A stretch of 64,000 nt of DNA. It comes from Ceratotherium simum simum (Eukaryota > Chordata > Mammalia > Perissodactyla > Rhinocerotidae). This document shows, in pieces, positions 1 through 9,554 of the stretch. Every line of letters starts with the position of its first letter. The first letter of the stretch is position 1. The stretch lies in assembly GCF_000283155.1 (NCBI RefSeq), contig NW_004454181.1, forward strand, positions 24,617,391 to 24,681,390. The letters run 5' to 3'. The notes below the pieces were generated by a model that was not told the DNA's origin, did not search any database, and was given only the letters and a program-made list of their open reading frames with translations. The position numbers and the translations under genes are program-made.

Positions 1-228
1 GAAATAAGCCAGAAAGAGAAAGACAAACACTGTATGATCTCACTCATATGTGGAATATAAGCCAACACATGGAAAGAGAAAACTGTATTGTGGTTACCAG
101 GGGCAATGGGGGTAGCGAGTGGGCACAAGGGGTGAAGGGAGACATATTTATGGTGATGGACAAACAAAAATGTACAACCCAAAATTTCACAATGTTATAA
201 ACTATTAAAACATCAATTAAAAAAAAAA
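1..228 (+). mobile_element. LINE-1 3' UTR end with A tail
   Basis: The sequence follows the usual end of mammalian L1 3' UTRs: a 'gaaataagccagaaagagaa' type motif, 'tatgatctcactcatatgtg', a purine-rich stretch and 'aactattaaaacatcaatta', then an A run at 219-228. The element enters from outside the window, so its 5' part is not seen. The A run at the right end sets the plus orientation. The subfamily is not assigned. Confidence 0.8.
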
Positions 229-239
229 CTCAATGGATG

Positions 240-1073
240 GGATCAACAGCAAATAGAGGAAACAATCAGTGAAATGATGCTAAAACAGTAGAAATTACAC
301 AATCTGAACCACAGAGAGAAAGTAGACTGGAAAATAAAAAGAATAGAGCCTCAGGGACATGTGGGAATATTAGAAAAATTTAACATTTCTATTACTGAAG
401 TCCTGGAAGGAGAGAAGGAAGAGAGCAAAGCTGATAAAGCAATTGAAACTTCCCAAGTTTGGCAAAAGACATAAACATACAGATTCAAGGAGCTTAGAAA
501 ACCCCAAATAGTATAAACTTAAAAAAACAGTATATACCAAGACATGCTATAGTCAAACTTGTGAAAACTAGAGACAAAGAAAAATATCATGGAGAAAAGC
601 AGGCAGGGAAAGAGAAATGACAGCTTATCTGTCAAGGAAAAACACTTCAAATGACAACAGATTTCTCACCAGAAACTATGGAGGCCAGAAAAAATTAGCA
701 TCACATTTTCAAATACTGAAAGAAAAGAAATGTCAACCCCAAATTCTATATCCAGCAAAAATTTCCTTTTTCCAGGAAAAGAGGGAAAGTCAAGATATTC
801 TCAGATGAAATTAAACTAATAGAATTTGCTGCCAGTAAACTTATCCTAAAAGAATGGCAAAATAAAGTTCTCTAAACAGAAAGGAAATAAAAGGACTCTT
901 CAAACATCAGAAAGGAAGCAAGAACAAGGTAAGCCAAAAATATGGATAAATACAATGATTGTCTTTCTCTTCTTGAGTTTTCTGCGTTGTTTGACAATCA
1001 AAGCAAAAATTATAACATTGTCTTATGTAGTTCTAAATTCATTAGGAAAAATTAGACAATTATATTAAAAAGT
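240..1073 (+). mobile_element. Old L1 (HAL1/L1M-like), ORF1-bearing left half
   Basis: An ancient L1 segment carrying the end of ORF1 and the start of the inter-ORF linker. From about 430 the sequence tracks L1 ORF1 ('cttcccaagtttggcaaaag' onward), passes the ORF1 stop near 870 and continues into the linker ('caaagcaaaaattataacat'). The matching continuation, linker then ORF2 start, resumes after the MLT1-like LTR at 1434, so the two parts are one element split by that LTR. HAL1 elements carry only ORF1; because ORF2 follows here, an ordinary old L1 is the better reading. Confidence 0.8.
431..870 (+). pseudogene. L1 ORF1p C-terminal remnant
   Basis: L1 ORF1 encodes the RNA-binding nucleic-acid chaperone of the retrotransposon. 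The frame at 617-808 contains the conserved C-terminal-domain signature CQPQILYPAKISF, preceded by a degraded 'GGQKKLASHFQILKEKK' helix. Upstream homology to the RRM-linked segment (430-620) lies in other frames with stops, so the copy is frameshifted and dead. The ATG at 617 falls inside the domain and is not a real start. Confidence 0.8.
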
Positions 1074-1433
1074 TGGTATGGACTGAATTTTGTCTGCCCC
1101 AAATTCATATGTTGAAGCACTCCCTGAATGTGATAGTGTTTGGAGATGGGACCTTTAGGGGATAATTAGGTTTAGATGAAGTCATGAGGATGGAGCCCTC
1201 ATGATGAAATTAATGCTCTTATAAGAAGAGATAACAGATCATGTGCGCTCTCTCTCTCTCTGCCATGTGAGGACACAGTGTAAAGGTGGCCTCTGCAAGC
1301 CAGAAAGAGAGCCCTTACCAGAGCCAGATCATGCTGGCACCCTGTTCCAGCCTCAAGAACTGTGAGAAATAGATTCCTGTTGTTTAAGCCACCCAGTCTG
1401 TGGTATTTTGTTATGGCAGCTGACTAAGTCACA
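1074..1433 (+). mobile_element. MLT1-type ERVL-MaLR solo LTR
   Basis: About 360 bases that follow the MLT1/MST consensus from end to end: 'ggactgaattttgtctgccc', 'ttcatatgttgaagc', 'gaggatggagccctcatgat', 'gccatgtgaggacacag', 'aactgtgagaaatagattcc' and 'gtttaagccacccagtctgt', ending '...gctgactaagtcaca'. It starts TG and ends CA as LTRs do. It interrupts an old L1. The 5-base flanks (aaagt / aatgg) match poorly, as expected for an insertion this old. Confidence 0.85.
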
Positions 1434-2725
1434 AATGGAGGAAGAAAAAAGGACATAAAAAGCAAAATTTATATACTTCACTTAAACTAGTAAAATGATG
1501 ACACAAGTAGACTATTAAGTTATGTTTATATAATATGCCACATAGAGAAACCACTCAAAAAGCTATACAAAGATATATACTATAAAGCACTAGAGATAAA
1601 TCAAACTGTAATTCCAAATATATTCAAGTCACCCACAGAAAGGCAGAAAAGAGAAAACAAAAAACAAAGACCAAACATAAAAATAAAATGGCAGACTTGA
1701 GCCCTATTACATCAATAATTACGTTAAATGAAAATGGTCTAAATATACCAATTAAAAGACAGAGATTGACAGAATGGATTAGAAAATATGTCCCATCAAT
1801 ATGTTGTCTATAAGAAATTTGCTTCAAGTATGATATAGGCTGATTGATAGTAAAAGAGTGGAAAAGATAAATCATTTACATAGTAATCAAGGGAGAGAAG
1901 GTGTAACTATATTAATACCTAATAAAGTGGATTTCACCACAAAGAAAATTATGAAATATAGAAATGGATATTATTTATCATAGAAGTATCAATTTACCAA
2001 CAAGACGTAGCAATCCAAAAGTATATGTACCGAACAACAAAAGTGCAAAATATGTGAAACAAAAACAAATAGAACTGAAAAAAGTAGACAAATCCACAGT
2101 TATAGTTGAAGACTTTAACATTTATCTCACAACGATTGATAGAAAAACAGGACAGAAAATACAGAAGAATCCAACAACACCATTAGACAACAGGATCTAA
2201 TCAATATTTATAAAATAGTCCACCACAAAACAGTAGAATATACATTCTTTCAAGTGCACACAGAACATATACCAAGATAAACCATAAACTGGGCCATAAA
2301 AAAAAAAAAAACTCAACAAATTTAAACAAATTGAAATAACCACAACAGAATCAAACTAGAAATCATTAACACAAAGGTAACAGCAACATCGTTGAACACT
2401 TGGAAACTAAACAGCATATGACTAGGTAACTCGTGGGTCCAAGAGGAAGTTTCAAGAGAAATAAAAAAATACATTGAAATGAGTGAAAATGAAAATACAA
2501 TATATCAAATGTGTGAGACATAGCTAAAACAGGGCTAAAAGGAACAGTTAAAGTCCTAAATACATACACCAGAAAAAAAGAAAACTCTCACTTCAATAAT
2601 CTAAGCTCCCACCTCAGGAACATAGAAAAAGAAAAGCAATATACAGCCAAAGCAAGCATAAAGATGTAAATAGTAAAGATAAGAGCAGAAATGAATAAAA
2701 TCGAAAACAGATAAAGTACTTACCT
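1434..2725 (+). mobile_element. Old L1, right half (linker and ORF2 5' part)
   Basis: This continues the L1 interrupted at 1074. The linker ('gtaaaatgatgacacaagta', 'ccactcaaaaagctatacaa') runs into the ORF2 start near 1689, and ORF2-like sequence can be followed to about 2720 ('agagcagaaatgaataaaat'). It is heavily mutated, with stops in all frames. An A13 run at 2299-2311 is internal, not a tail. Confidence 0.75.
1689..2600 (+). pseudogene. L1 ORF2p endonuclease-domain remnant
   Basis: ORF2p is the endonuclease and reverse transcriptase of L1. The opening matches the endonuclease start: 'ITLNENGLNIPIKRQRLTEW' can be read near 1715-1780, and the frame at 1964-2200 holds 'KKVDKSTVIVEDFNIYL', the region of the conserved DFN motif (GDFN in intact ORF2). 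Several frameshifts and stops lie between these blocks. It is a fossil with no coding capacity. Confidence 0.7.
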
Positions 2726-3034
2726 CAAAATAACCTTTCAGAAAATAGTAATTAGTATTATCATTATCTATCCAATGGTTTTTAAACTCTTTTGATTTCA
2801 CCTTCCTTTAGAAAATATTTTTGAGAATGTACTCAAAGATATCATATTTATTGTTTATAAATTATATACAGATATTAGTCTACAAATATGTTCAGTACAT
2901 GCTAAGTACAAACAAAATTTTAAATAGGAATAGATAAAATTAATAAAAGATATCCTCATTCATTCCCAATGGGTTGTCTTAGGCACCTCAATTTAGAGAT
3001 CACTGGTTGAATATCATCATCAGCTAAGGGCTAC
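2726..3034. other. No assignable feature
   Basis: AT-rich sequence between the end of the old L1 and an L2 fragment. It may be further decayed L1, but no landmark supports that. Confidence 0.4.
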
Positions 3035-3215
3035 CCATTCTTTAAAACTCAGCTGAAGTACCATCTTTTCCAGGAAGCCCCTGCTAATTGCATCAATCCC
3101 AAGGAAAACTTCCCTTCTCTGAACTCCTGTAGTAATTTTGACTGTGCTTCTTATTTTATACATATAATATACCATCTTAATTGTCATGATACCCATATGC
3201 CTAATAAGTTCCCTG
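3035..3215 (+). mobile_element. L2 LINE 3' fragment
   Basis: Carries the L2 landmark 'aaaactcagctgaagtacca' followed by 'tccaggaagcccctgctaat', the usual 'actcagctcaaatgccacctcctccaggaagcc' region near the L2 3' end. The terminal part of the element is eroded. Confidence 0.65.
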
Positions 3216-3639
3216 ATAGAAATGTGATTCTCAGAAGCACATATAAAAACCTGAGGATTTGAGAACTTGACAGAGAAATATAAGAAAATGTCAAACATTC
3301 TCACAAAAATGAATAAAATATCAAAAATCTAGAAGTTGAGGAAATGGGAACTGGGTGATCTTTTTTTTCTCAGATCTTGAAATAAGGGTCATAACCTGGC
3401 AGTCCAAAGGCCAAATTCACTCTACACTTCTGGTGTGTTTGGCCAGAACAGTGCTTTGGATTATCTTTTGTGTTATTGCCTATAGACTGGGCAAGCATGC
3501 TCCCTGTCAGCTACAGTTCCATCATTCCCAAATTTGATAATACCCAAGCGCTCCAAATATTGTTACTTTTTAGTCCCCTGATGTTATTTGACTTGGATAA
3601 CCCTTTGAGAGTGTTCACACTTTATAGACCAACATATTA
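3216..3639. other. No assignable feature
   Basis: A mixed-composition stretch containing a T8 run at 3361-3368. No repeat or gene signature was recognised. Confidence 0.4.
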
Positions 3640-3845
3640 GAGTACTAAGAATCAGACGACCTGGGTTCCAGGCTCATGTGCCACTAGCTGTGTCACCTTG
3701 AGCAAGTCATGTTCCTTCTCTAAAACACAGTTCCTTCAACTACAGAATGGTGATGGTAATTCCTGTCCAGTGTGTCTAATGGGGCAAATGAGAACAATGG
3801 TTAAAAACTGTAAAACTGTTGGGCAAATATTAGAGTTACTATTGG
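3640..3845 (+). mobile_element. MIR SINE
   Basis: Matches the MIR core and flanks: 'gacctgggttccaggctcat', 'gccactagctgtgtcacctt', 'gagcaagtcatgttcc' and 'ttccttcaactacagaatgg'. MIR is an ancient tRNA-derived SINE shared by all mammals. Confidence 0.85.
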
Positions 3846-4309
3846 ATGACCTCTTAGTCCCCTTCCTACTGTGAAATATTTTGTTCCTATGATTCTACAA
3901 AAATCACTGGTAATTACTTCATTTTCTAACAAAACCATTTGACCCATAGCTATGAATATAAATGGATATTCTACTTAGAGTTATGAGGATAAAAATGTTA
4001 GAAATCCTTGACTGGTTTTCTGATAGAATTATAATTACAATACATGAAACAAATGCATTTTGTGTTATATGTTGGTATCTCAGGAAATTGTGTGGTAGAG
4101 TTTGATGAGAGCCCACCTACAAAATTAACTGTAAATTGGCTTGGATATGAGCACTATCATCAGGAATGAAAACTGTCAAAGGATGTAATGACACAACTGG
4201 CAGAGGGTGGCAATGAGTGGCATCCCAGGCTGCAGGAGGTCAAGGTGTCTACAGGGAGCCTTCTGGGATCAGAGCTCAGCCCTGTTCACCAACCGCCCCC
4301 GGCCTCCAT
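3846..4309. other. No assignable feature
   Basis: Apparently unique sequence. A short GC-richer patch at 4200-4310 has no recognisable coding or repeat match. Confidence 0.4.
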
Positions 4310-5170
4310 GGCCCTTCCTCTTTCCACTTGATTACACAGTTGTCTCTCCTCCAGTCCTATTTGCATCCCCCAATTCCCCTGTTCAAGTATTCACCTTACT
4401 TTGCTGCCTTCCTATTATCTTTGATTCATACTAGCATAACTGCACACAGTTGGGCTTCATCTTGACACATCCCTCTCTCTCACCCCACTCCCCCACATCT
4501 AATCCAAAACCTGCTGTCATGACTAAGTACCTCTCATTTTACCCCCTGACCTGAAAATCTCTTGAATGGGTCACTTTCTCCACCTTTATTGCTAATACCA
4601 CAGCAATCTGTCTCCTGGACTATACAATCTATTTCTAGTTGGTCTCCCTCCTAGCTTCTTTCTTGCTCTGCAGTGCAATCTAATCAAGTCACTCCTATGC
4701 TCAAAACCCTGCAATTATTTTCGGTTACTCTAAAATCAAAATATATGCCGTAGCCTACTAAAGCCCTGCATGGTTGGCCATTGTCTCTACAGTTTTATTC
4801 CATACCAGGCTATCCAAGGGCCAGGCTGTTTCTTGGTCCCCTGGCCACTCTGGCCTTCTATCAGATCCTCAAATATACTATGTGTCCTTGCTCCTCAGAA
4901 CATGTGACCACACTGTATCCTTTTATCTGGAATATTCTTCTTTTCTCCATCTTGTTAAGCCTAGACCCATCCCTAAAGTCTTAATTCAATTATAATTGCT
5001 CCAGAAAAATCTTTCTTGATGTCTCCAAGACGCCCTTTATATATTCTCATAGCACCCTGTTTCTTCACTGTAAACTGTTCACTGTGTAATTTGATCTTTA
5101 TATGCATGATTATTTGAATAGTGTCCATCTGTTCCACTGAGATGTATCACCCTATGAGGGCAATTCAAAT
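4310..5170 (+). mobile_element. L2-like LINE, long fragment
   Basis: A long colinear match to the L2-type 3' region: 'ctcctggactatacaatcta', 'ttggtctccctcctagcttc', 'caagtcactcctatgctcaa', 'aaaccctgcaattatttt', 'ctactaaagccctgcatggt' and 'tctggaatattcttcttt'. These are the landmarks of the old LINE whose decayed protein covers the reverse-transcriptase C-terminal region. No frame is intact. Confidence 0.7.
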
Positions 5171-5179
5171 TGTAATACA

Positions 5180-5345
5180 GTCACATACTTGCTGAAAGAC
5201 TGAGAAAATTATTAGCTTCCTGTCTCTCTTTTCCCATATACAAATTAATACGTTATATGGTTTAAATGCAAAATGTTAGTAAAGCCCTCAGCACAATATT
5301 TGGCACATAATAAAAGTGCATTTATGATATTATTTTAGTTATAAT
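5180..5345 (+). mobile_element. MIR SINE 3' part
   Basis: MIR-like order of elements: 'ttcctgtctctcttttccca' (eroded 'cctcagtttcctcatctg'), then 'agccctcagcacaatatttg' and 'gcacataataaaagtgcatt', the MIR 3' end. The 5' head is missing or eroded. Confidence 0.65.
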
Positions 5346-5439
5346 CATGTTTGACAACACTGCATCCAGTTTCTTGGGTGTAGGCCATATCTTCTTTTTT
5401 AAACTATAATTTTATGTGGTTCCTGTGATACTTTGGGCA

Positions 5440-6065
5440 GAGAAAGATACCAGCAAAGGAGTACTCATTTATTAACATCTTTACAGGTAGGTCCCCTACA
5501 TCCTCTGTCATCTCTATCACCATGTCCCTATCCCTTTCTCCATCTCAACTGCAATGGTGAATTTCCAAGCATATAGAAGGTACAGTTTTATAAGTACATC
5601 GGGGCTAAAGAAAGGCAAGATCACATGGTGGGAATGAAGAGGGACTCAGGAAATACCCAGAGGTCAAGAAGACTATCATGTGATCAGACCTGCCTAATCA
5701 GAGCCCTACATTCCCAGAAAATGGTGATAGGCTCAAGATGGTCATGAGATACAACACAGGTCAACAAGAAAGAAATGAAGCCTTTCCCTGAGATTTCTGG
5801 GAAAGCACTCTTGTTTTCCCCATAATGTGTGAAAACAATAGTTTATAGGGGCTGGAATATATGTAGAAGAATGACAACAAAAAAAAGACCTGGTTCCTAG
5901 TGACATTGGTTTGTTTTAAAACAAGCTATTCTTGAAGCCAGATTTCCCCCAGGACTGCTCAGCTACATAAGACAATAAATTTCCTTTTTAAACATGAGCT
6001 AGTTAAAATTGGTATTTTTTATCAGTTGTAATCAAAATAATCCTGAGAGAATCATAGTTTTGAAG
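5440..6065 (+). mobile_element. Possible ancient LTR, MaLR-like
   Basis: The right end reads 'gacaataaatttccttttta', 'gagctagttaaaattggtat' and 'cagttgtaatcaaaataatc', which resembles the 3' end of older MLT1-type LTRs. The left half ('caagatcacatggtggg', 'cctgcctaatcagagcccta') also fits LTR style. Both ends are eroded and no target duplication is visible, so the call is tentative. Confidence 0.4.
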
Positions 6066-6764
6066 AAGAGGTAGAATATAACTCAAATATTAAAGATTCA
6101 GATGTATAAAGGAGGGAGAAAATCCAGGCAAAGGGAATAACACATCCAACACATCAAGACCTGGAACAACATTGTGTGTTTGGGGAATTGCAAATAGAGG
6201 ATGATTTTTGTCTCCAATCTAAAAAAAAAAAAAGTTGTTCAGTCTGTGAGTATGTCTGGTTCCTGAGAGCTAGAATCCCCCATAGTTCCTACCATGGACC
6301 TTGCCCATAGTGGACTCAGCAAATGTTAGTTAAATTAATAAGCTAGTAAATTAATGGAAATATGAAAAGAAATACAGAAATGCCTGGAGGAAAGAGATAT
6401 TCTAGGGGCAGGGAGGGGGGAAAAAGCCTAATTTCTTCTCACACTGTATTAAAAGAATGGAAATAAAGACTAACTTTAAAAGCTGTCTGCTGGATACTGT
6501 ATAAATATTAGTGTCATAAAGTTTGGTAATTATAATTCTGCTATAGATAAAATTGCATTAGCCATTCAGTGTTTATTCTGACACTAACTAATAATGATTC
6601 TAGCACAAAGAATGGTAATTAATTGGTACCGCTGATCCTGTCAGACCACCTTTCCCTCAAATGTCCAGAAGCCCTGCTGAAATGATGACATTTCAGAGTG
6701 GCAGGGGCATTAGGCTGCCTAGAGACCACCTTCACTGTCAGTAACATAACCAGATGTGTGACAC
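6066..6764. other. Mostly unassigned; L2-like scrap near 6290-6340
   Basis: A12 run at 6220-6231 and a G-rich patch at 6407-6420. 'atagtggactcagcaaatgt' at 6308-6327 resembles the L2 3' terminal motif. Nothing else is recognised. Confidence 0.4.
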
Positions 6765-7130
6765 TTGACTCTGAGATGCTGTTCCCTTCTCCTAGAATAC
6801 TCTTCCTTTTCTTCTTCTCATTCACTCATACCTACCTTCAGATCTCAGTTCAACCATCATTTTGTCAGTGGAGCCTTCCCTGATGAGGTCAAATCTTGCT
6901 ATCATATGCTCTCATAGCAGCTAATAGTTCTCATTCTTTGCATTAATCCTAGTTGTAACTTGATTTTTATCTGAGAATGAATTGGATACATTTTGACTTT
7001 ATTTCTGGACTGTATCCTCTTTGAGAACATGGACTGTATGGTGTGTGTTTGCTCACTCTTGTGTCCCTCTCATTACTGCCTGGCACTGTGCTTCACAAAC
7101 TGTGGGTGCTCATAGTTTGTTGAATGAATA
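6765..7130 (+). mobile_element. L2 LINE 3' end
   Basis: A good colinear L2 match: 'tgctgttcccttctcctaga', 'cagatctcagttcaaccatc', 'gtggagccttccctgatgag', 'tgcctggcactgtgcttcac' and the terminal 'tagtttgttgaatgaatag'. The characteristic L2 end fixes the plus strand. Confidence 0.8.
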
Positions 7131-7139
7131 GTTAACCTG

Positions 7140-7225
7140 TCTTAACTTCCTTGTAAATTTTCTCTCTCTGTCTCTCTCCTTCTTAAGCTTCTTGCCTGTC
7201 TCTCTCTCTTGCTTTTTCTTAGGTT
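7140..7225. repeat. CT-rich low-complexity tract
   Basis: Interrupted (TCTC)n/(CT)n pyrimidine-rich stretches at about 7160-7215. Simple sequence of no evident function. Confidence 0.6.
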
Positions 7226-7384
7226 TAGAATATAGCTGGTAATACAAGATACAATTCTGGCAGAAGCAGAAAGAATGGAGTTTGCTTTCTAAAGGAGAAA
7301 ATAAAAAATAAATTGATAATTGAACAAAGTAATTTCAAAGCATGATTCGTGTTGTAAATAAAATCAGGTTGATGGGGTGGACAG

Positions 7385-7530
7385 TGATGAGAGGGCTACG
7401 TCAGACAGTACGGTCAGAGAAGGCCTCCCCAAGGAGGTGACTTTCGAGCTGAGACTTGAATTATGAGGAAAAGTCCCTAGTGGTAAAGAGTCTGGGGAAA
7501 GTATGATTTGAGCAGAAGGAACAGAGGTGA
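7385..7530 (-). mobile_element. L2 LINE fragment
   Basis: 'ggtcagagaaggcctcccca', 'gaggtgactttcgagctgag' and 'gagcagaaggaacagaggtg' are the reverse complement of the L2 region seen in plus orientation at 6800-6890. Confidence 0.7.
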
Positions 7531-7564
7531 TTTTTTTATCTACCCCTTTTCCCAGGGACAGACA

Positions 7565-7700
7565 ACTGGGAACTAGGAAAACACCACACTGCTCAATCAG
7601 TACCAGGATCCCTGGGTTCCATCCCAATTCTGGAACTTGACCCAGATACTTAGTTACTTTGATTCTCAGTTTCCTCATCTGTAAAATGTTGTTTCCGTAA
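7565..7700 (+). mobile_element. MIR SINE
   Basis: 'ccctgggttccatcccaatt', 'cagatacttagttacttt' and 'ctcagtttcctcatctgtaa' form the MIR core in order on the plus strand. Confidence 0.8.
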
Positions 7701-7799
7701 AAAAAGTAAAGAGATTATTTCTTTGACATTTCTTCTGGCTCTGAAATTGATGTGTCTAGGAGTCTGCTATATCTGTGCACTGGGTGTGTTGGGAAGCAC

Positions 7800-8262
7800 A
7801 GGTCTTTCAACTTCATTTGATCTGTAGTTCTCCAAGATTTGGCCCCAGTTTCCTGTTAAATTTCCTCTCCTGCCATTTCCCTCAAAATATCACGTGCACC
7901 AAACGAAAGTATTCTTTGTTCCCTGTACATACCATACACTGCCCTACAGTTATTGCCTTTGCTTTCTGAATAGAATGTGCTTTCTCTCATTTCCAGAAAT
8001 TTAAGTCCTCGCCACCCTGAAGATGAGGAAACACTTTTGCACATCACCATGAAGTCTTTCGAGATCCTATTAGTGACATGTAACTCTCACTTTTTAGACT
8101 TCTCTTGAAGCTTCTGCCTTTCTTCCAGCACTTTTAGCGTGCCTACCCCAAGGCAGAGTTATTTGTGCCCAAGTTTACTGTTCTAATTGACTCTAAGCCC
8201 TTTAAAATCAGCCATCACCCTCCCTATTTCCTTATACATAATAGACACTAAATCATAATATA
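7800..8262 (+). mobile_element. L2 LINE fragment
   Basis: A degraded L2 3' region: 'ttgttccctgtacataccat', 'ttgcctttgctttctgaata', 'gaatgtgctttctctcattt', 'tgactctaagccctttaaaa' and 'tacataatagacactaaatc'. The open frames across it are accidental. Confidence 0.6.
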
Positions 8263-8994
8263 CAGATGGAGATTTTTGTTGAAAGAGTTGTTGGCAAAGA
8301 TCAAATTAACAGGGATTGACCGATGGGTTTCTTCAGCTATTATTGGTTGACAGCAAGGAGTGATATTCGCTTAGCAAATTAGTCGTCCCTGGGTGTGGGA
8401 GCAAAGAGCGGCAGCCTGCATGCTTTGAATTCACCATCTCTGGTTCTGGTTTAAGTTATAGAGGTTTGCCCAGATGAGACAAAAGGAACAGACAGACATT
8501 CAATATCTTGAGTATGAAGCAGAAACTACTTTGCTTATTACCTGGTTAATGAGAGACCTCCTAGGAATATCAGTGTATGACAAGGAGAGTGCCATATTTA
8601 TGGCTGCAACCTCCCACCAAAGTTTTGTTGATGCTATTGATTGTCAAGGTCTAGTCCTTGTAAGCATCATTCAATTCAAATCAACATATTTTGAGGACCT
8701 TCTAGCATATTTTGAGGACACCGTGCTATCTTTTGTGGTTAACGGTGCTCTGTTCTTTCAGATTGACGTTTCTGAAAATGCCTGTGCCTGTGATGGCAAT
8801 GAAACCATTGCATTCTTTATCAAAGAATAGTCTTAAAAGTAGGCAAATTAGGTGGATATTATACAAAAACATCCCCTCTGCTAACTGGAGTAATTCCTGA
8901 AGATTTAGCCATTAGAGATTGGTTCATACCTTTGCCTCCTAGTAAAAGCAGATATCCTCAAGATGGAATATCAACAACTTCAGGGTATATGCAA
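8263..8994. other. Mostly unassigned; weak minus-strand L2/MIR end at 8660-8745
   Basis: A 118-codon open frame (8474-8830) sits here. I do not call it a gene: it shows no domain, no splice context, and about 85 bases of it ('caacatattttgaggacctt', 'gaggacaccgtgctatct') resemble the minus-strand L2 or MIR terminal motif. The remainder looks unique. Confidence 0.4.
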
Positions 8995-9212
8995 TGGCCC
9001 ATTCTTTACAAAGCCCTTTGACTTCTGTTATTCCATTTATTCTTATAATCAATGCATTACAAGGTAGAAAAGACAGGAAGTCTAATTACGTTACAGAGAG
9101 GGAAACTGAGGCTTACTGCTGTCAAATCATTCACCCAAGATCCCTCCCCAAGGAAGTATCAGGCTGAAATTAGACCCTATATCTTCTATTACTGGTGATT
9201 TTCCTTCTATGT
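8995..9212 (-). mobile_element. MIR SINE
   Basis: The reverse complement of MIR is visible: 'cagagagggaaactgaggct', 'caaatcattcacccaagatc' and 'atcaggctgaaattagaccc'. Confidence 0.8.
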
Positions 9213-9554
9213 AAAATGATGTAAACATTTATCTTTGATGTTCTCACTTTCAGGAGTTGATTGGATCAATTCTTTGCAGTGTCTTTTGATAAGAAAGGGA
9301 ATACTGAGGGCCTAGGAGATGTAGAGAAGACAAGTGATAGTAAAGAGAGATGAGCACAAAAAAAGCATCAGAGGAATACAGAAAATGAATCACGTGGTAA
9401 GGCCTGATTCTAGTTTGAGGTGCCAGATAACATACGAGCATCTCATAATAGCAAGACACGAGCTGTGCTCTAGGCTCCTTCAATTATAACAACAGTCAAT
9501 TGTTTGTGGAACTCATTTACTTCTCTTTAGAAATACACCCCTAACTCTACTCCA
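9213..9554. other. No assignable feature
   Basis: Unique-looking sequence between a MIR and the 3' end of a minus-strand L1. Confidence 0.4.

Noticed and set aside
4207..4465. Two overlapping frames in a GC-richer patch, considered as an exon
   Set aside because: The frames overlap each other and run into L2-like sequence; no consensus donor/acceptor pair or protein similarity.
8474..8830. 118-codon open frame, one of the longest outside L1
   Set aside because: No domain, no splice or promoter context, and part of it resembles the reverse L2/MIR end. At this length in 64 kb of AT-rich DNA a chance frame is expected.
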